Shown here piece after piece: positions 1-6,569 of a DNA stretch of 64,000 bases (the stretch's first letter is position 1; each line of letters begins with the position of its first letter). The notes beneath the pieces were generated by a model. That model saw only the letters and a program-made list of their open reading frames with translations, was not told where the DNA came from and ran no database searches. Made by a program: the position numbers and the translations under genes. The DNA is taken from positions 186,001-250,000 of the forward strand of contig JAXJXV010000014.1 of assembly GCA_036307305.1 (NCBI GenBank), in the 5' to 3' direction. This DNA comes from SIG607 sp036307305 (GTDB taxonomy: Bacteria; Bacillota; Clostridia; Oscillospirales; Acutalibacteraceae).

Positions 1-104
1 GGGTCAGCACAATCTGCTATAAGATTTTTGATGCTCATCGGTTTGATATGCTATATGACTATCGTTTGCAAATGAGGGGACAAAATTTTTCGTTCACAAA
101 ATTA

Positions 105-163
105 TTTTCGTCAGGAATTCTTGAAGAAATTTATTGACGAAAATGTCCCGCATGAGCGGGGCA
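105..163 (-). repeat. 59-bp hairpin element, copy 1; probable terminator
   Basis: First of two aligned 59-bp copies (the other is 1594-1652). It has an outer pair of arms, TTTTCGTCAGGA (105-116) and TTGACGAAAA (134-143), around a variable middle of about 14 nt, then a GC-rich stem GTCCCGC/GCGGGGC (145-151 and 156-162) with a 4-nt loop. T at 146 leaves one mismatch in the minus-strand RNA stem. It starts 6 bp beyond the stop codon of the minus-strand sigma gene, so it probably ends that transcript. The conserved outer arms are more than a simple terminator needs. Confidence 0.7.
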
Positions 164-168
164 TTGGG

Positions 169-1437
169 TTAGAGAATATAATCGGTTATGGAATCGTACC
201 AATGAACATAGGTTTCGCCGTTAACGATGAGTGTTTCGTTGTGAGGAAGCAACTCTGTCCACAGTTTTCCGTAATGTTTGTTTGCCCAATCATTTTTGTT
301 AAATCTTCGCCAAAGAACTGTTCGACCGTTTTTATCAATATATTGTTCTGTCAACGCTCCATTCTCGAAATACTCCATCGTGCATACTGTGTCAAACTCG
401 TTTTTGAGAATTTTAACTTTATAACGTCCCACAACATCGATAATGTGCTTATCTGTGGATACCGAAACTGTATTGCCGTTTCGACTTATAACTCCGTGGG
501 GTGCGAGATGCGTTTCACTACCAAGATTGTCCTCACCATAACCCCATTCAGATATGAAATCATCTCCGTCCAAAAACGTAAAAAGTCGTTTGGCTCCATT
601 TTTATCTACATAGCTTTCCCCAAGCCAGCGACAATGTGAGTTTGTAAGCTGTGCATAGTAGTTGTGCGGTGCATTATCAATATATTTGCCATCTTTGCTT
701 TCAGAATTGGTCAAAATTTCCACACCTTCAATACCATGGATGAATGCTACAGAAGTTACTTTAGAATGTACCCTTTCAGTTATATTTCTGCCGGGCATAT
801 CATAACTTGCCCATATAATTTCTTCTCCCTCCTTTGGAATAATAAACCAGTTTGGAAGTTCTTCAAATATAATCGGAAATACAGGGTCGGAGATGACCTC
901 AATATTATATTCAGGTAAAGTATCGGGTAATTTTTTCATAATTATTTCTCCTTTCAAGTTTTCTTTACTGAGATAATGCTGCTTGAATTTTTCTTTCGCA
1001 TGATAGAGCCGACTTTTGACCGTACCAACAGGAATGCTTAGTTTTTTTGCAATATTCTCTTGTGACAGATCCTTGAAGAAATACAAATACAAAATCTGCT
1101 TTTCTTTGTCGCCGAGAAGATCCAAAGTGTCACGTACAACACTTTTTTCGGTAATACCGAATCGTCCTTTACATAACATTGATTCGGTCATAAGCTCCAA
1201 GGGAATATTTAAGTTCTTCGCTTTTTGTCTGTAATAGTCGTTGCATTTGTGATTTGCAATACCAATTAACCATGCCTTGAAAGCCGATGCGTTTTTGATG
1301 GTTTCAAATTTCATCGTCGCGATAAGGCAGACATCTTGAATAATATCCTCTGCATCGTGCTTATTATTAATTTTAAACTTAACATATCGTTCAAGAGGCA
1401 CAAGATTTTCCTGCAATAACCTTTCAAATTCGTTCAC
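169..1437 (-). CDS. ECF sigma-70 factor fused to a large unknown C-terminal domain
   Basis: 422 aa. Residues about 15-72 form sigma region 2 (DAEDIIQDV core) and about 100-156 form region 4 with a helix-turn-helix (LSQENIAKKLSIPVGTVKSR). A normal ECF factor would end near residue 160. Here the frame continues for about 256 aa of aromatic-rich sequence that I do not recognise. ECF factors with C-terminal regulatory extensions are an established theme and the extension often replaces an anti-sigma factor; that role is inferred here. The start has a near-perfect Shine-Dalgarno, AAGGAGGTGATA, directly before the ATG. The fusion joint encodes its own ribosome-binding site and Met167 (position 939), so the C-terminal domain may also be made alone. 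An ECF-like promoter precedes the gene. Confidence 0.85.
   Translation of the reverse strand: MNEFERLLQENLVPLERYVKFKINNKHDAEDIIQDVCLIATMKFETIKNASAFKAWLIGIANHKCNDYYRQKAKNLNIPLELMTESMLCKGRFGITEKSVVRDTLDLLGDKEKQILYLYFFKDLSQENIAKKLSIPVGTVKSRLYHAKEKFKQHYLSKENLKGEIIMKKLPDTLPEYNIEVISDPVFPIIFEELPNWFIIPKEGEEIIWASYDMPGRNITERVHSKVTSVAFIHGIEGVEILTNSESKDGKYIDNAPHNYYAQLTNSHCRWLGESYVDKNGAKRLFTFLDGDDFISEWGYGEDNLGSETHLAPHGVISRNGNTVSVSTDKHIIDVVGRYKVKILKNEFDTVCTMEYFENGALTEQYIDKNGRTVLWRRFNKNDWANKHYGKLWTELLPHNETLIVNGETYVHWYDSITDYIL
937..954 (-). promoter_or_regulatory. Internal ribosome-binding site and start codon inside the sigma fusion
   Basis: On the minus strand AAAGGAG (948-954) lies 8 nt before an in-frame ATG (937-939). 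This is as good as the starts of neighbouring genes, although here it also encodes Lys-Gly-Glu-Ile-Ile-Met of the fused protein. Initiation here would give a separate 256-aa C-terminal protein (169-939). Translation from this site is an inference. Confidence 0.5.
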
Positions 1438-1464
1438 ATTATCACCTCCTTATTGATTGGTCTT

Positions 1465-1476
1465 GAAATCGATTTC
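1465..1476. promoter_or_regulatory. 12-bp perfect palindrome in the sigma gene leader
   Basis: GAAATCGATTTC lies between the putative ECF promoter (1484-1511) and the Shine-Dalgarno of the sigma gene. Its location in the 5' leader fits a small operator, but it is short and could be chance. Confidence 0.3.
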
Positions 1477-1483
1477 ATTTATA

Positions 1484-1511
1484 TAGTCGATTCAAAACAT
1501 CAAAAGGTTCA
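1484..1511 (-). promoter_or_regulatory. Putative ECF-type promoter of the sigma gene
   Basis: The minus strand carries TGAACC (plus 1506-1511), a 16-bp spacer, then CGACTA (plus 1484-1489). This resembles the TGAAAC-N16-CGTC/CGTA form used by Bacillus extracytoplasmic sigma factors. ECF factors usually drive their own promoter, so autoregulation is likely but not shown. It lies 47 bp upstream of the start codon. Confidence 0.5.
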
Positions 1512-1593
1512 ATTATAGAAAATTATAACACAAAATTTTTGAAATTTCATTCAACGCTTTGTAATACTTGTGATATATCCTACTGTATCATAG

Positions 1594-1652
1594 TTTTCGT
1601 CAGGAGAAACATAGATATTTTATTGACGAAAATGCCCCGCAGAAGCGGGGCA
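1594..1652 (-). repeat. 59-bp hairpin element, copy 2; probable terminator
   Basis: Same length and layout as 105-163: TTTTCGTCAGGA (1594-1605), a variable 14-nt middle, TTATTGACGAAAATG (1620-1634), and a stem CCCCGC/GCGGGG with an AGAA loop, perfect in this copy (1633-1652). It begins 4 bp after the stop codon of the minus-strand XRE gene, the same position that copy 1 takes behind the sigma gene. On the minus-strand RNA the GC stem is followed by AUUUUCG, a short U-tract, so termination is plausible. Confidence 0.75.
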
Positions 1653-1656
1653 AAAA

Positions 1657-2466
1657 TTACAAGCCAATTGGATAATCTCCGTATCCCATACAACAGGAAA
1701 TGCCTCCCAGCGAAAAGCGTTGCATTTCAATTGTTGCTAAAAGAATGCAAATACATGTATGGTACATACTGTTGATATCATAGGTAAAGCCTAAAGATTT
1801 GTGTTTGGATTTCTTTTCAACAACAATTTCTACAGCAATTAATTCATCAAGAGCTTTTCTTAAAACATCTTCATCAAAGCATAATTTTTCTTGTAGTTCT
1901 CCAAGGCTAATATCACTCATGGATATTATACCAAGACAAACATTAAGATTGTTCTTGTCTGAAAGGACGGGCAATACCTTCTGAGCAAATTCCACTGTGT
2001 CTTGATTAATGCTTTCAAAAAAGTCTCTTGTAATAATTGCACCATAACCTTTGCCTGACAACAATGATAAGCCATTTTCATTAGATAAGTGAAGCGGTTC
2101 ATCATACATGACGGGAGTTCTATTTTTATTATTCCATCTACTTATGCCGTGATGAGCATACGCAAAAATTGTTAGAGCTTCTTTGTACGACTCTTTACTT
2201 TGTTGAGAATGCTCTGCTACCTTATCCCAAATCTTATTATAAATATCGTTGTAAGCGTATTCCTCACCATAGAAAAGATAATCAATACTGGTTTCAAAGT
2301 ATTCTGCAATAAGAGGAAGAGTTTGCGTGTCGGGCTGAGATGTGTTCGTCTCCCATTTTGAAACAGCCTGTGGAGATATATTCAGCGCAACAGCTAACTG
2401 TTCTTGTGTGATACCTTTTTTCTTTCTTAAATCAGTGATATTCTTAGAAATGTTAATTTCTTTCAT
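1657..2466 (-). CDS. XRE-family transcriptional regulator
   Basis: 269 aa from the ATG at 2466, preceded by GAAAGGAAC about 8 nt upstream; an in-frame upstream extension to 2574 has no ribosome-binding site and overlaps the promoter. Residues about 4-60 are an HTH_3 domain (GITQEQLAVALNISPQAVSKWE). The remaining 200 residues form a ligand- or partner-binding region of unknown type, predicted to be mostly helical, with a second winged-helix-like stretch (LGELQEKLCFDEDVLRKALDEL) and a Cys-containing C-terminus. Genes of this kind are common cytoplasmic repressors in clostridial accessory regions. Targets are unknown; the palindrome over its own promoter suggests autoregulation. Confidence 0.8.
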   Translation of the reverse strand: MKEINISKNITDLRKKKGITQEQLAVALNISPQAVSKWETNTSQPDTQTLPLIAEYFETSIDYLFYGEEYAYNDIYNKIWDKVAEHSQQSKESYKEALTIFAYAHHGISRWNNKNRTPVMYDEPLHLSNENGLSLLSGKGYGAIITRDFFESINQDTVEFAQKVLPVLSDKNNLNVCLGIISMSDISLGELQEKLCFDEDVLRKALDELIAVEIVVEKKSKHKSLGFTYDINSMYHTCICILLATIEMQRFSLGGISCCMGYGDYPIGL

Positions 2467-2511
2467 AATATTTGTTCCTTTCAACATACTTGCCGTGCGC
2501 GCTTCGACTGT

Positions 2512-2546
2512 AATTACATTGTATATGTAATTCAGTTTGTAATCAA
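2512..2546 (-). promoter_or_regulatory. Promoter of the XRE gene with overlapping palindrome
   Basis: On the minus strand: -35 TTGATT (plus 2541-2546), 17-bp spacer, -10 TACAAT (plus 2518-2523). An inverted repeat AATTACAT/ATGTAATT (2512-2519 and 2525-2532, 5-bp gap) covers the -10 box, where a repressor would block RNA polymerase. Confidence 0.55.
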
Positions 2547-2759
2547 CAACTTGTTCGTATGCAAACTCAACCACCAGTTGTCAATTTTCAGCAAAAACTA
2601 TTATCAGTTGTTTTTATTATATCATAATATCATATTATCGCAAATAATCTTCGTTTATTAAATACACTTATTACTATTTTAGTTCACAGCTTTTTACGCA
2701 AGGCTTGGTCCCTATCCTTGTGTTGAAATAAAATTTTTAGAGAAAGGAGACGGTTTGCT

Positions 2760-3713
2760 ATGTCAGATTCTAATAATATTACAGTGTTAAACCCAGGCTT
2801 GTATAAGAACTTACTTGCTCAAGTCGAGTCTATCTATAGGCACAGCAATGAGCTTAGCTTTAAAACAAGGGCTCGGTATTTTGAAGCAACAAAGAGATTC
2901 TGTAAGTTTTTAGCCGATAATTTTCGTCTTCAAAACTTTAAGAATGTGGAAGACCGACACTTTAAAGCATATGTGGAGCATCTAAAAGAAAACAACTCCG
3001 CAGCAACTATTCAATCCGATTTGTCAGGCATACGGTATTTCCATAGAAAATCCGGTAGTAAAAATAGACTTTCAAAAAATGATAAGCTATCACTGCCTAA
3101 ACGTGCAACAGGCGTTAAAGACCACTCGTGGCTGAAAACCGAGATTGATAATATGCGACAGTTGGCTATCGAGCAAGGTCGACAGGACGTGGTGATTGCC
3201 ATAGACTTTGCCCATGAGTTTGGTTTACGGCTTGAAGAGATTTGTACCCTTAGAGTTGAATATCTTATGTCTGCCTTAAAAACTGGGCAACTTGTTATAA
3301 AGGGCAAAGGCGGTCAAACAAGAGCTATTGATTTAAGTGCAAAGCAACGCAGTATTATTACTAAATATTTGGATTATGCACGATGCTCGGGCCGATACCC
3401 GAGAGATTATTTAATCTCGGGTAGTGAAAAAGGCGGCGTACAGCGAGAAAAGCGTTCTTTGCAGAATTGGATGAGTTATAACCGGAAAAGTTTCATAGTA
3501 GAAAACCGTGAAGATTTATACGAAGACGGTAAAAAGAAAAGAACCGAGACGATTTCATGGCACGGACTCAGACATACCTATGCACAAAGAACCTACGCTG
3601 AAGCGTTGCAAGAAAGGCCAAAGAAAGCACGAAAGATTGTAAGCGAAAATTTAGGTCACCACAGAACCGAAGTAACAAGAGTTTACTTGGGTGATAAGCC
3701 GAAGAAAAAGTAA
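2760..3713 (+). CDS. Tyrosine recombinase / integrase
   Basis: 317 aa site-specific recombinase. Residues about 14-95 form the SAM-like core-binding domain (RARYFEATKRFCKFL). The catalytic half starts near 120 and shows the family residues: Arg157 (GLRLEE), Lys about 181-183 (KGKGG), His268-x-x-Arg271 (HGLRHTY), His300/301 (LGHHRTEVT) and the nucleophile Tyr309 (RVYLG). All expected catalytic positions are present, so it is probably active. AAAGGAG precedes the ATG. No tRNA target, relaxase or structural phage gene lies beside it, so it may be the remains of a small integrated element or a recombinase acting on local sites such as the 59-bp repeats; both are inference. Confidence 0.9.
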   Translation: MSDSNNITVLNPGLYKNLLAQVESIYRHSNELSFKTRARYFEATKRFCKFLADNFRLQNFKNVEDRHFKAYVEHLKENNSAATIQSDLSGIRYFHRKSGSKNRLSKNDKLSLPKRATGVKDHSWLKTEIDNMRQLAIEQGRQDVVIAIDFAHEFGLRLEEICTLRVEYLMSALKTGQLVIKGKGGQTRAIDLSAKQRSIITKYLDYARCSGRYPRDYLISGSEKGGVQREKRSLQNWMSYNRKSFIVENREDLYEDGKKKRTETISWHGLRHTYAQRTYAEALQERPKKARKIVSENLGHHRTEVTRVYLGDKPKKK

Positions 3714-3817
3714 GCTATTAATTAAAATGATGAAGGAATTTTTTAAATTGACTACAACATCCTGCTGACGAAAATCTGTAGGATTGATATATAGGGACAA
3801 TTAGGAAGAATGTAACG

Positions 3818-3839
3818 GCGGTGGCATCCGTCACCGCCT
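3818..3839 (+). other. Strong stem-loop before the small ORF
   Basis: GGCGGTG (3818-3824) pairs with CACCGCC (3833-3839) around an 8-nt loop. No U-run follows. The ribosome-binding site of the 3855 ORF starts 3 bp further on, so the stem may affect translation or mRNA stability. Alternatively it is part of an attachment region downstream of the recombinase. Confidence 0.4.
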
Positions 3840-3854
3840 GCAAGGAGAATTTAT

Positions 3855-3902
3855 ATGTTATATGTTTTGAGTAAAGTAAATAAAAAACGTCCATACTACT
3901 AG
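3855..3902 (+). CDS. Possible 15-residue peptide ORF
   Basis: ATG to TAG encoding MLYVLSKVNKKRPYY. AAGGAG (3842-3847) lies 7 nt before the ATG, an excellent ribosome-binding site. It ends 19 bp before the ATG at 3922, so it could be a leader peptide or a small protein co-translated with that gene. Nothing in the peptide indicates a function, and I cannot exclude a chance ORF. Confidence 0.35.
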   Translation: MLYVLSKVNKKRPYY

Positions 3903-3921
3903 TGAGTAGAAAGGAAAATAT

Positions 3922-4134
3922 ATGAAAAAAGATAATAAGCTCGAAGTTGAGATTATGACAAGAGAGCTTAGATTGCTTTATTATAATGATTATCTTTTTA
4001 AGAATGGTGTTATAACAAAGCGTGAGCACGATAAGATGAATCTTGCTATAATCTCAAAATACGGAAAAAGACGTCGCAATGAACTTGGCGAAATTTCGTT
4101 AGAAGATCGTCTTTCTTCCGCCCGGCACATTTAA
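3922..4134 (+). CDS. Small SHOCT-like protein
   Basis: 70 aa, basic and highly charged. Residues about 16-45 (LRLLYYNDYLFKNGVITKRE) resemble the short SHOCT motif: a helix, Gly-Val-Ile-Thr turn, and a second helix ending in Lys/Arg. Such proteins are frequent small cargo in clostridial mobile elements next to recombinase genes, which fits the integrase upstream. The start is supported by AAAGGA 7 nt before the ATG. Role unknown; possibly an oligomerisation or nucleic-acid-associated adaptor. A hairpin terminator follows at 4224. Confidence 0.6.
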   Translation: MKKDNKLEVEIMTRELRLLYYNDYLFKNGVITKREHDKMNLAIISKYGKRRRNELGEISLEDRLSSARHI

Positions 4135-4223
4135 TATGTGCCCTTACATAAAATTCATTAGAGTTTATTATCAATTTATTAATGAAAAATAGTTTGAAGG
4201 CACAAATGCATTTCATGCAAAAT

Positions 4224-4252
4224 GACACCGCTACGGATTCCGTGGTGGTGTC
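4224..4252 (+). terminator. Hairpin terminator after the SHOCT-like gene
   Basis: GACACC (4224-4229) pairs with GGTGTC (4247-4252), with an inner stem ACGG/CCGT, followed by TTTG. The U-tract is short, so efficiency is uncertain. Confidence 0.5.
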
Positions 4253-4314
4253 TTTGCTAAACATCTAAGAACAGTTTTTATATGTTTATAATTGTAAATA
4301 TTATGATTTTTTCC

Positions 4315-4343
4315 TTGATAAATCGATGAATATGTGGTAAGAT
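4315..4343 (+). promoter_or_regulatory. Promoter of the Fic gene
   Basis: TTGATA (4315-4320), 17-bp spacer, TAAGAT (4338-4343), about 37 bp before the ATG at 4381. Confidence 0.5.
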
Positions 4344-4380
4344 AGTAAGTAAGATAATAAGCAAGTTGGAGGATATTAAA

Positions 4381-5370
4381 ATGTCATATGTACCGCCATA
4401 TCAAATAACAGATAAAATATTATCGCTTGTGGCTGAGATTTCAGAAAAAATCGGCAAAATTAACGAACGCACCAATTTAGATTCAAAACCACATTTGCGT
4501 AAGAACAATAAAATCAGGTCTATTCATTCATCTCTTAAAATCGAGGCTAATTCTTTGTCATTGGATGAAGTACGTGATGTTATAAATGGTCGCACTGTTA
4601 TAGGTGCGCGTAAGGAAATACAAGAGGTTAAAAATGCTTATGCCGCTTATGAGCTAATCGGAAAGTTCGATATTTATAACTTAGAAGATTTTAAGCGTTT
4701 ACATGGCATTATGACTAAATACATCGAGGATGAAAGCGGTAGCTTCCGTAAGGGTGAAGAAGGTGTCTTTAACGGAGATATGTGTATATTTATGGCACCA
4801 CCCGCAAGATTTGTTCCTGAGCAAATGCAAAATTTGTTCGATTGGATGAAAAACTCTAATAATAAAGTGCATCCACTGATTCTTGCATCAGTATTTCATT
4901 ACGAATTTGTTTTTATCCATCCTTTTTCAGACGGTAACGGAAGAATGGCGAGACTTTGGCATACAGCAATACTTGCCGCATGGAAACCGATGTTTGAATT
5001 TATTCCGATTGAAAGCCAAATTGAGAAATTTCAGGATGGGTACTATGATGCAATCGCTAAGTGTCATATAGACGGTGCTAGCACGGTGTTTATTGAGTTC
5101 ATGCTAGCACAGATTAGTGCAGTATTGGATGAAATATTAAATACTGCCGGGTCTTCTGCTGATAATCTTTCGGAATATGTTAAGAAGTTACTTTCAGTTA
5201 TGGAATATGATACTCCATATACTGCAAATGCTATTTTGGATTTATTAGAGCTTAAATCAAAAGAAACTCTCCGCAAAAATTATATAGGCCCTGCTATCGA
5301 AAATGGTCTTATTAAAATGACCTTACCAGATAAACCTAATAGCAGAAATCAGAGATATATTAAGATATAA
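4381..5370 (+). CDS. Fic-domain protein (probable AMP-transferase)
   Basis: 329 aa from the ATG at 4381, chosen because GGAGG lies 8 nt upstream; a TTG at 4366 overlaps that site. The Fic signature HPFSDGNGRMAR is complete at about residues 180-191, with the catalytic His and the phosphate-binding GNGR loop. An inhibitory-helix motif lies N-terminal (SSLKIEAN, about 50-57); families of this class usually read (S/T)xxxE(G/N), so Ala replaces the usual Gly while Glu is kept. The C-terminal 80 residues look like a winged helix. Fic enzymes transfer AMP or similar groups to target proteins in the cytoplasm. The HEPN-type pseudogene follows 103 bp downstream, so the two may once have formed a toxin-related or defence unit; that is inference. 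Confidence 0.9.
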   Translation: MSYVPPYQITDKILSLVAEISEKIGKINERTNLDSKPHLRKNNKIRSIHSSLKIEANSLSLDEVRDVINGRTVIGARKEIQEVKNAYAAYELIGKFDIYNLEDFKRLHGIMTKYIEDESGSFRKGEEGVFNGDMCIFMAPPARFVPEQMQNLFDWMKNSNNKVHPLILASVFHYEFVFIHPFSDGNGRMARLWHTAILAAWKPMFEFIPIESQIEKFQDGYYDAIAKCHIDGASTVFIEFMLAQISAVLDEILNTAGSSADNLSEYVKKLLSVMEYDTPYTANAILDLLELKSKETLRKNYIGPAIENGLIKMTLPDKPNSRNQRYIKI

Positions 5371-5473
5371 AAAAGCAAATTATCGTTATAAACTCATATT
5401 CTTTGAGTGAATTTATATGGGAAAATGGAAAGCAGAAAATTTCTAAAATTAACACTAATTAGAGGAAAGTTTT

Positions 5474-6100
5474 ATGGATGTTAATATAGCAAATTCCGTA
5501 GGCGGATATTTAGAAACTTTGTATGATGTAAATGTAAAATTAATAAAGTTATGCGGTTTGGATATAATGAGTTCGTATGAAAAAGATGAAAGATTGGTTT
5601 TGGATATCATTCAAGACATTTTTAGATTATTTCCATATAGATTTGATAAAAGAAATAAAATATTAAAGCTTGATAATAATGGTGGGTTACTTGAATTCAG
5701 CGATACATTTAATTTTCTCGAAAACGATTTTTCTGATATTTTAAAAAAAAATTATTAGTTTTTAGATTCAATTAGACAAATCAGAAATAAATACGAACAC
5801 AAAATGCATGAAGTTAAAATAGTCGGAGAAGGAGATGGGACATTTTCACTTTTTGATTTTGAGTTCGTTGTTGGAGAAATACATATTACTTTATATGCAA
5901 GAAACTTTATTGCTATATTAACTCAATTAAACGCCGTATACTCAAAAATCCAAAGAGATGTAAGCTTTTTTGCTCAAGAAAATGATAAAACAGAATATGT
6001 TTATTATAGGCGGTTGACACGATTAGATTTTAATGATTTTTCAAAAATATATAACGATAACAATTTACGTTTAATTGGCAAATTAATGCACAAATTCTAA
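5474..6100 (+). pseudogene. HEPN-type protein interrupted by an in-frame amber codon
   Basis: ATG at 5474 (AGAGGAAAG upstream) opens a 94-codon frame ending in TAG at 5756-5758. The same frame continues without another stop to 6100, for 208 sense codons in all. The second part has no ribosome-binding site at its first ATG (5804), and the sequence reads smoothly across the stop. The 15 codons between the TAG and that ATG encode SIRQIRNKYEHK, containing Arg-Asn-Lys-Tyr-Glu-His, the RxxxxH motif of HEPN RNases (Arg codon 5783, His codon 5798). So neither fragment alone carries the motif. A nonsense mutation is most likely; TAG ends several normal genes here (dtd, ylmH), so it is not reassigned. 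HEPN assignment rests on that motif. Confidence 0.65.
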
Positions 6101-6109
6101 CATAACTTA

Positions 6110-6140
6110 AAAGGTCCTTTCAAAAGAAGAAAGGACCTTT
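6110..6140. terminator. Bidirectional terminator
   Basis: AAAGGTCCTTTC (6110-6121) pairs perfectly with GAAAGGACCTTT (6129-6140) around a 7-nt loop, with T-runs on both strands. It separates the convergent HEPN-type pseudogene and the spore-protein gene and marks the end of the accessory region. Confidence 0.85.
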
Positions 6141-6148
6141 TTATAATA

Positions 6149-6397
6149 CTACACAACCAACCTAAAGCTATATGTAAACTGCTTTTCGTGGCCGTTTACC
6201 CAGCGGTAGTTACGAGTGAAATTCATATGTCGTACAGGACAGATGTTATTAACCATCTGACCGCCGATAGAACCAGCCTGCTTGGAAGTAAGGTCGCCGT
6301 TGTAACCCTGTTTGAGATTAACGCCTACCTCACTTGCAGCTTCCATCTTAAAACGGTTGAGAGCTTCTTTAGCCTCAGGTACTACATTTTTAGCCAT
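6149..6397 (-). CDS. Alpha/beta-type small acid-soluble spore protein with unusual tail
   Basis: 82 aa. Residues 1-49 match the SASP family closely: PEAKEALNRFKMEAASEVGV, then Gly-Tyr-Asn-Gly-Asp-Leu-Thr-Ser and Gly-Ser-Ile-Gly-Gly-Gln-Met-Val. The EVGV region contains the Glu that germination protease GPR cleaves beside. These proteins coat spore DNA and protect it from UV and heat. Relatives normally end about 10-15 residues after the GGxMV motif with a basic helix; this one has a 33-residue tail rich in Asn, Arg and aromatics (NNICPVRHMNF...) that I do not recognise. GGAG lies 10 nt before the ATG. A monocistronic, presumably forespore-specific gene; I could not define its promoter. Confidence 0.85.
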   Translation of the reverse strand: MAKNVVPEAKEALNRFKMEAASEVGVNLKQGYNGDLTSKQAGSIGGQMVNNICPVRHMNFTRNYRWVNGHEKQFTYSFRLVV

Positions 6398-6511
6398 TTC
6401 ATTTTCACTCCTTTTTTGTGTTTCTTTGCGTTTGCATTATTATTGTTGTCGATATGACGAAAAATATAAAAGGAAAATATATCAAAATATTTGGAAAATT
6501 TTATCTTGTTA

Positions 6512-6540
6512 TTGACACGATAACATATTTGTTTTAAAAT
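6512..6540 (+). promoter_or_regulatory. Promoter of galM
   Basis: TTGACA (6512-6517), 17-bp spacer, TAAAAT (6535-6540), 30 bp before the galM ATG. Confidence 0.65.
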
Positions 6541-6569
6541 TATAAAAAACATATTAAGGAGTATTATAT

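Noticed and set aside
3..137. Open frame from the left edge to a TGA at 135 that could be the end of an upstream gene.
   Set aside because: Only 44 codons, no recognisable motif, and it runs into the 59-bp element; other frames are equally unconvincing.
121..1234. Several open frames on the + strand across the sigma gene.
   Set aside because: They are antisense shadows: composition is unlike proteins, starts lack ribosome-binding sites, and the minus-strand frame has clear sigma domains.
5804..6100. A separate 98-aa gene after the HEPN-type fragment.
   Set aside because: No ribosome-binding site, same frame as the upstream fragment, and the HEPN motif lies in the gap; treated as one interrupted gene.
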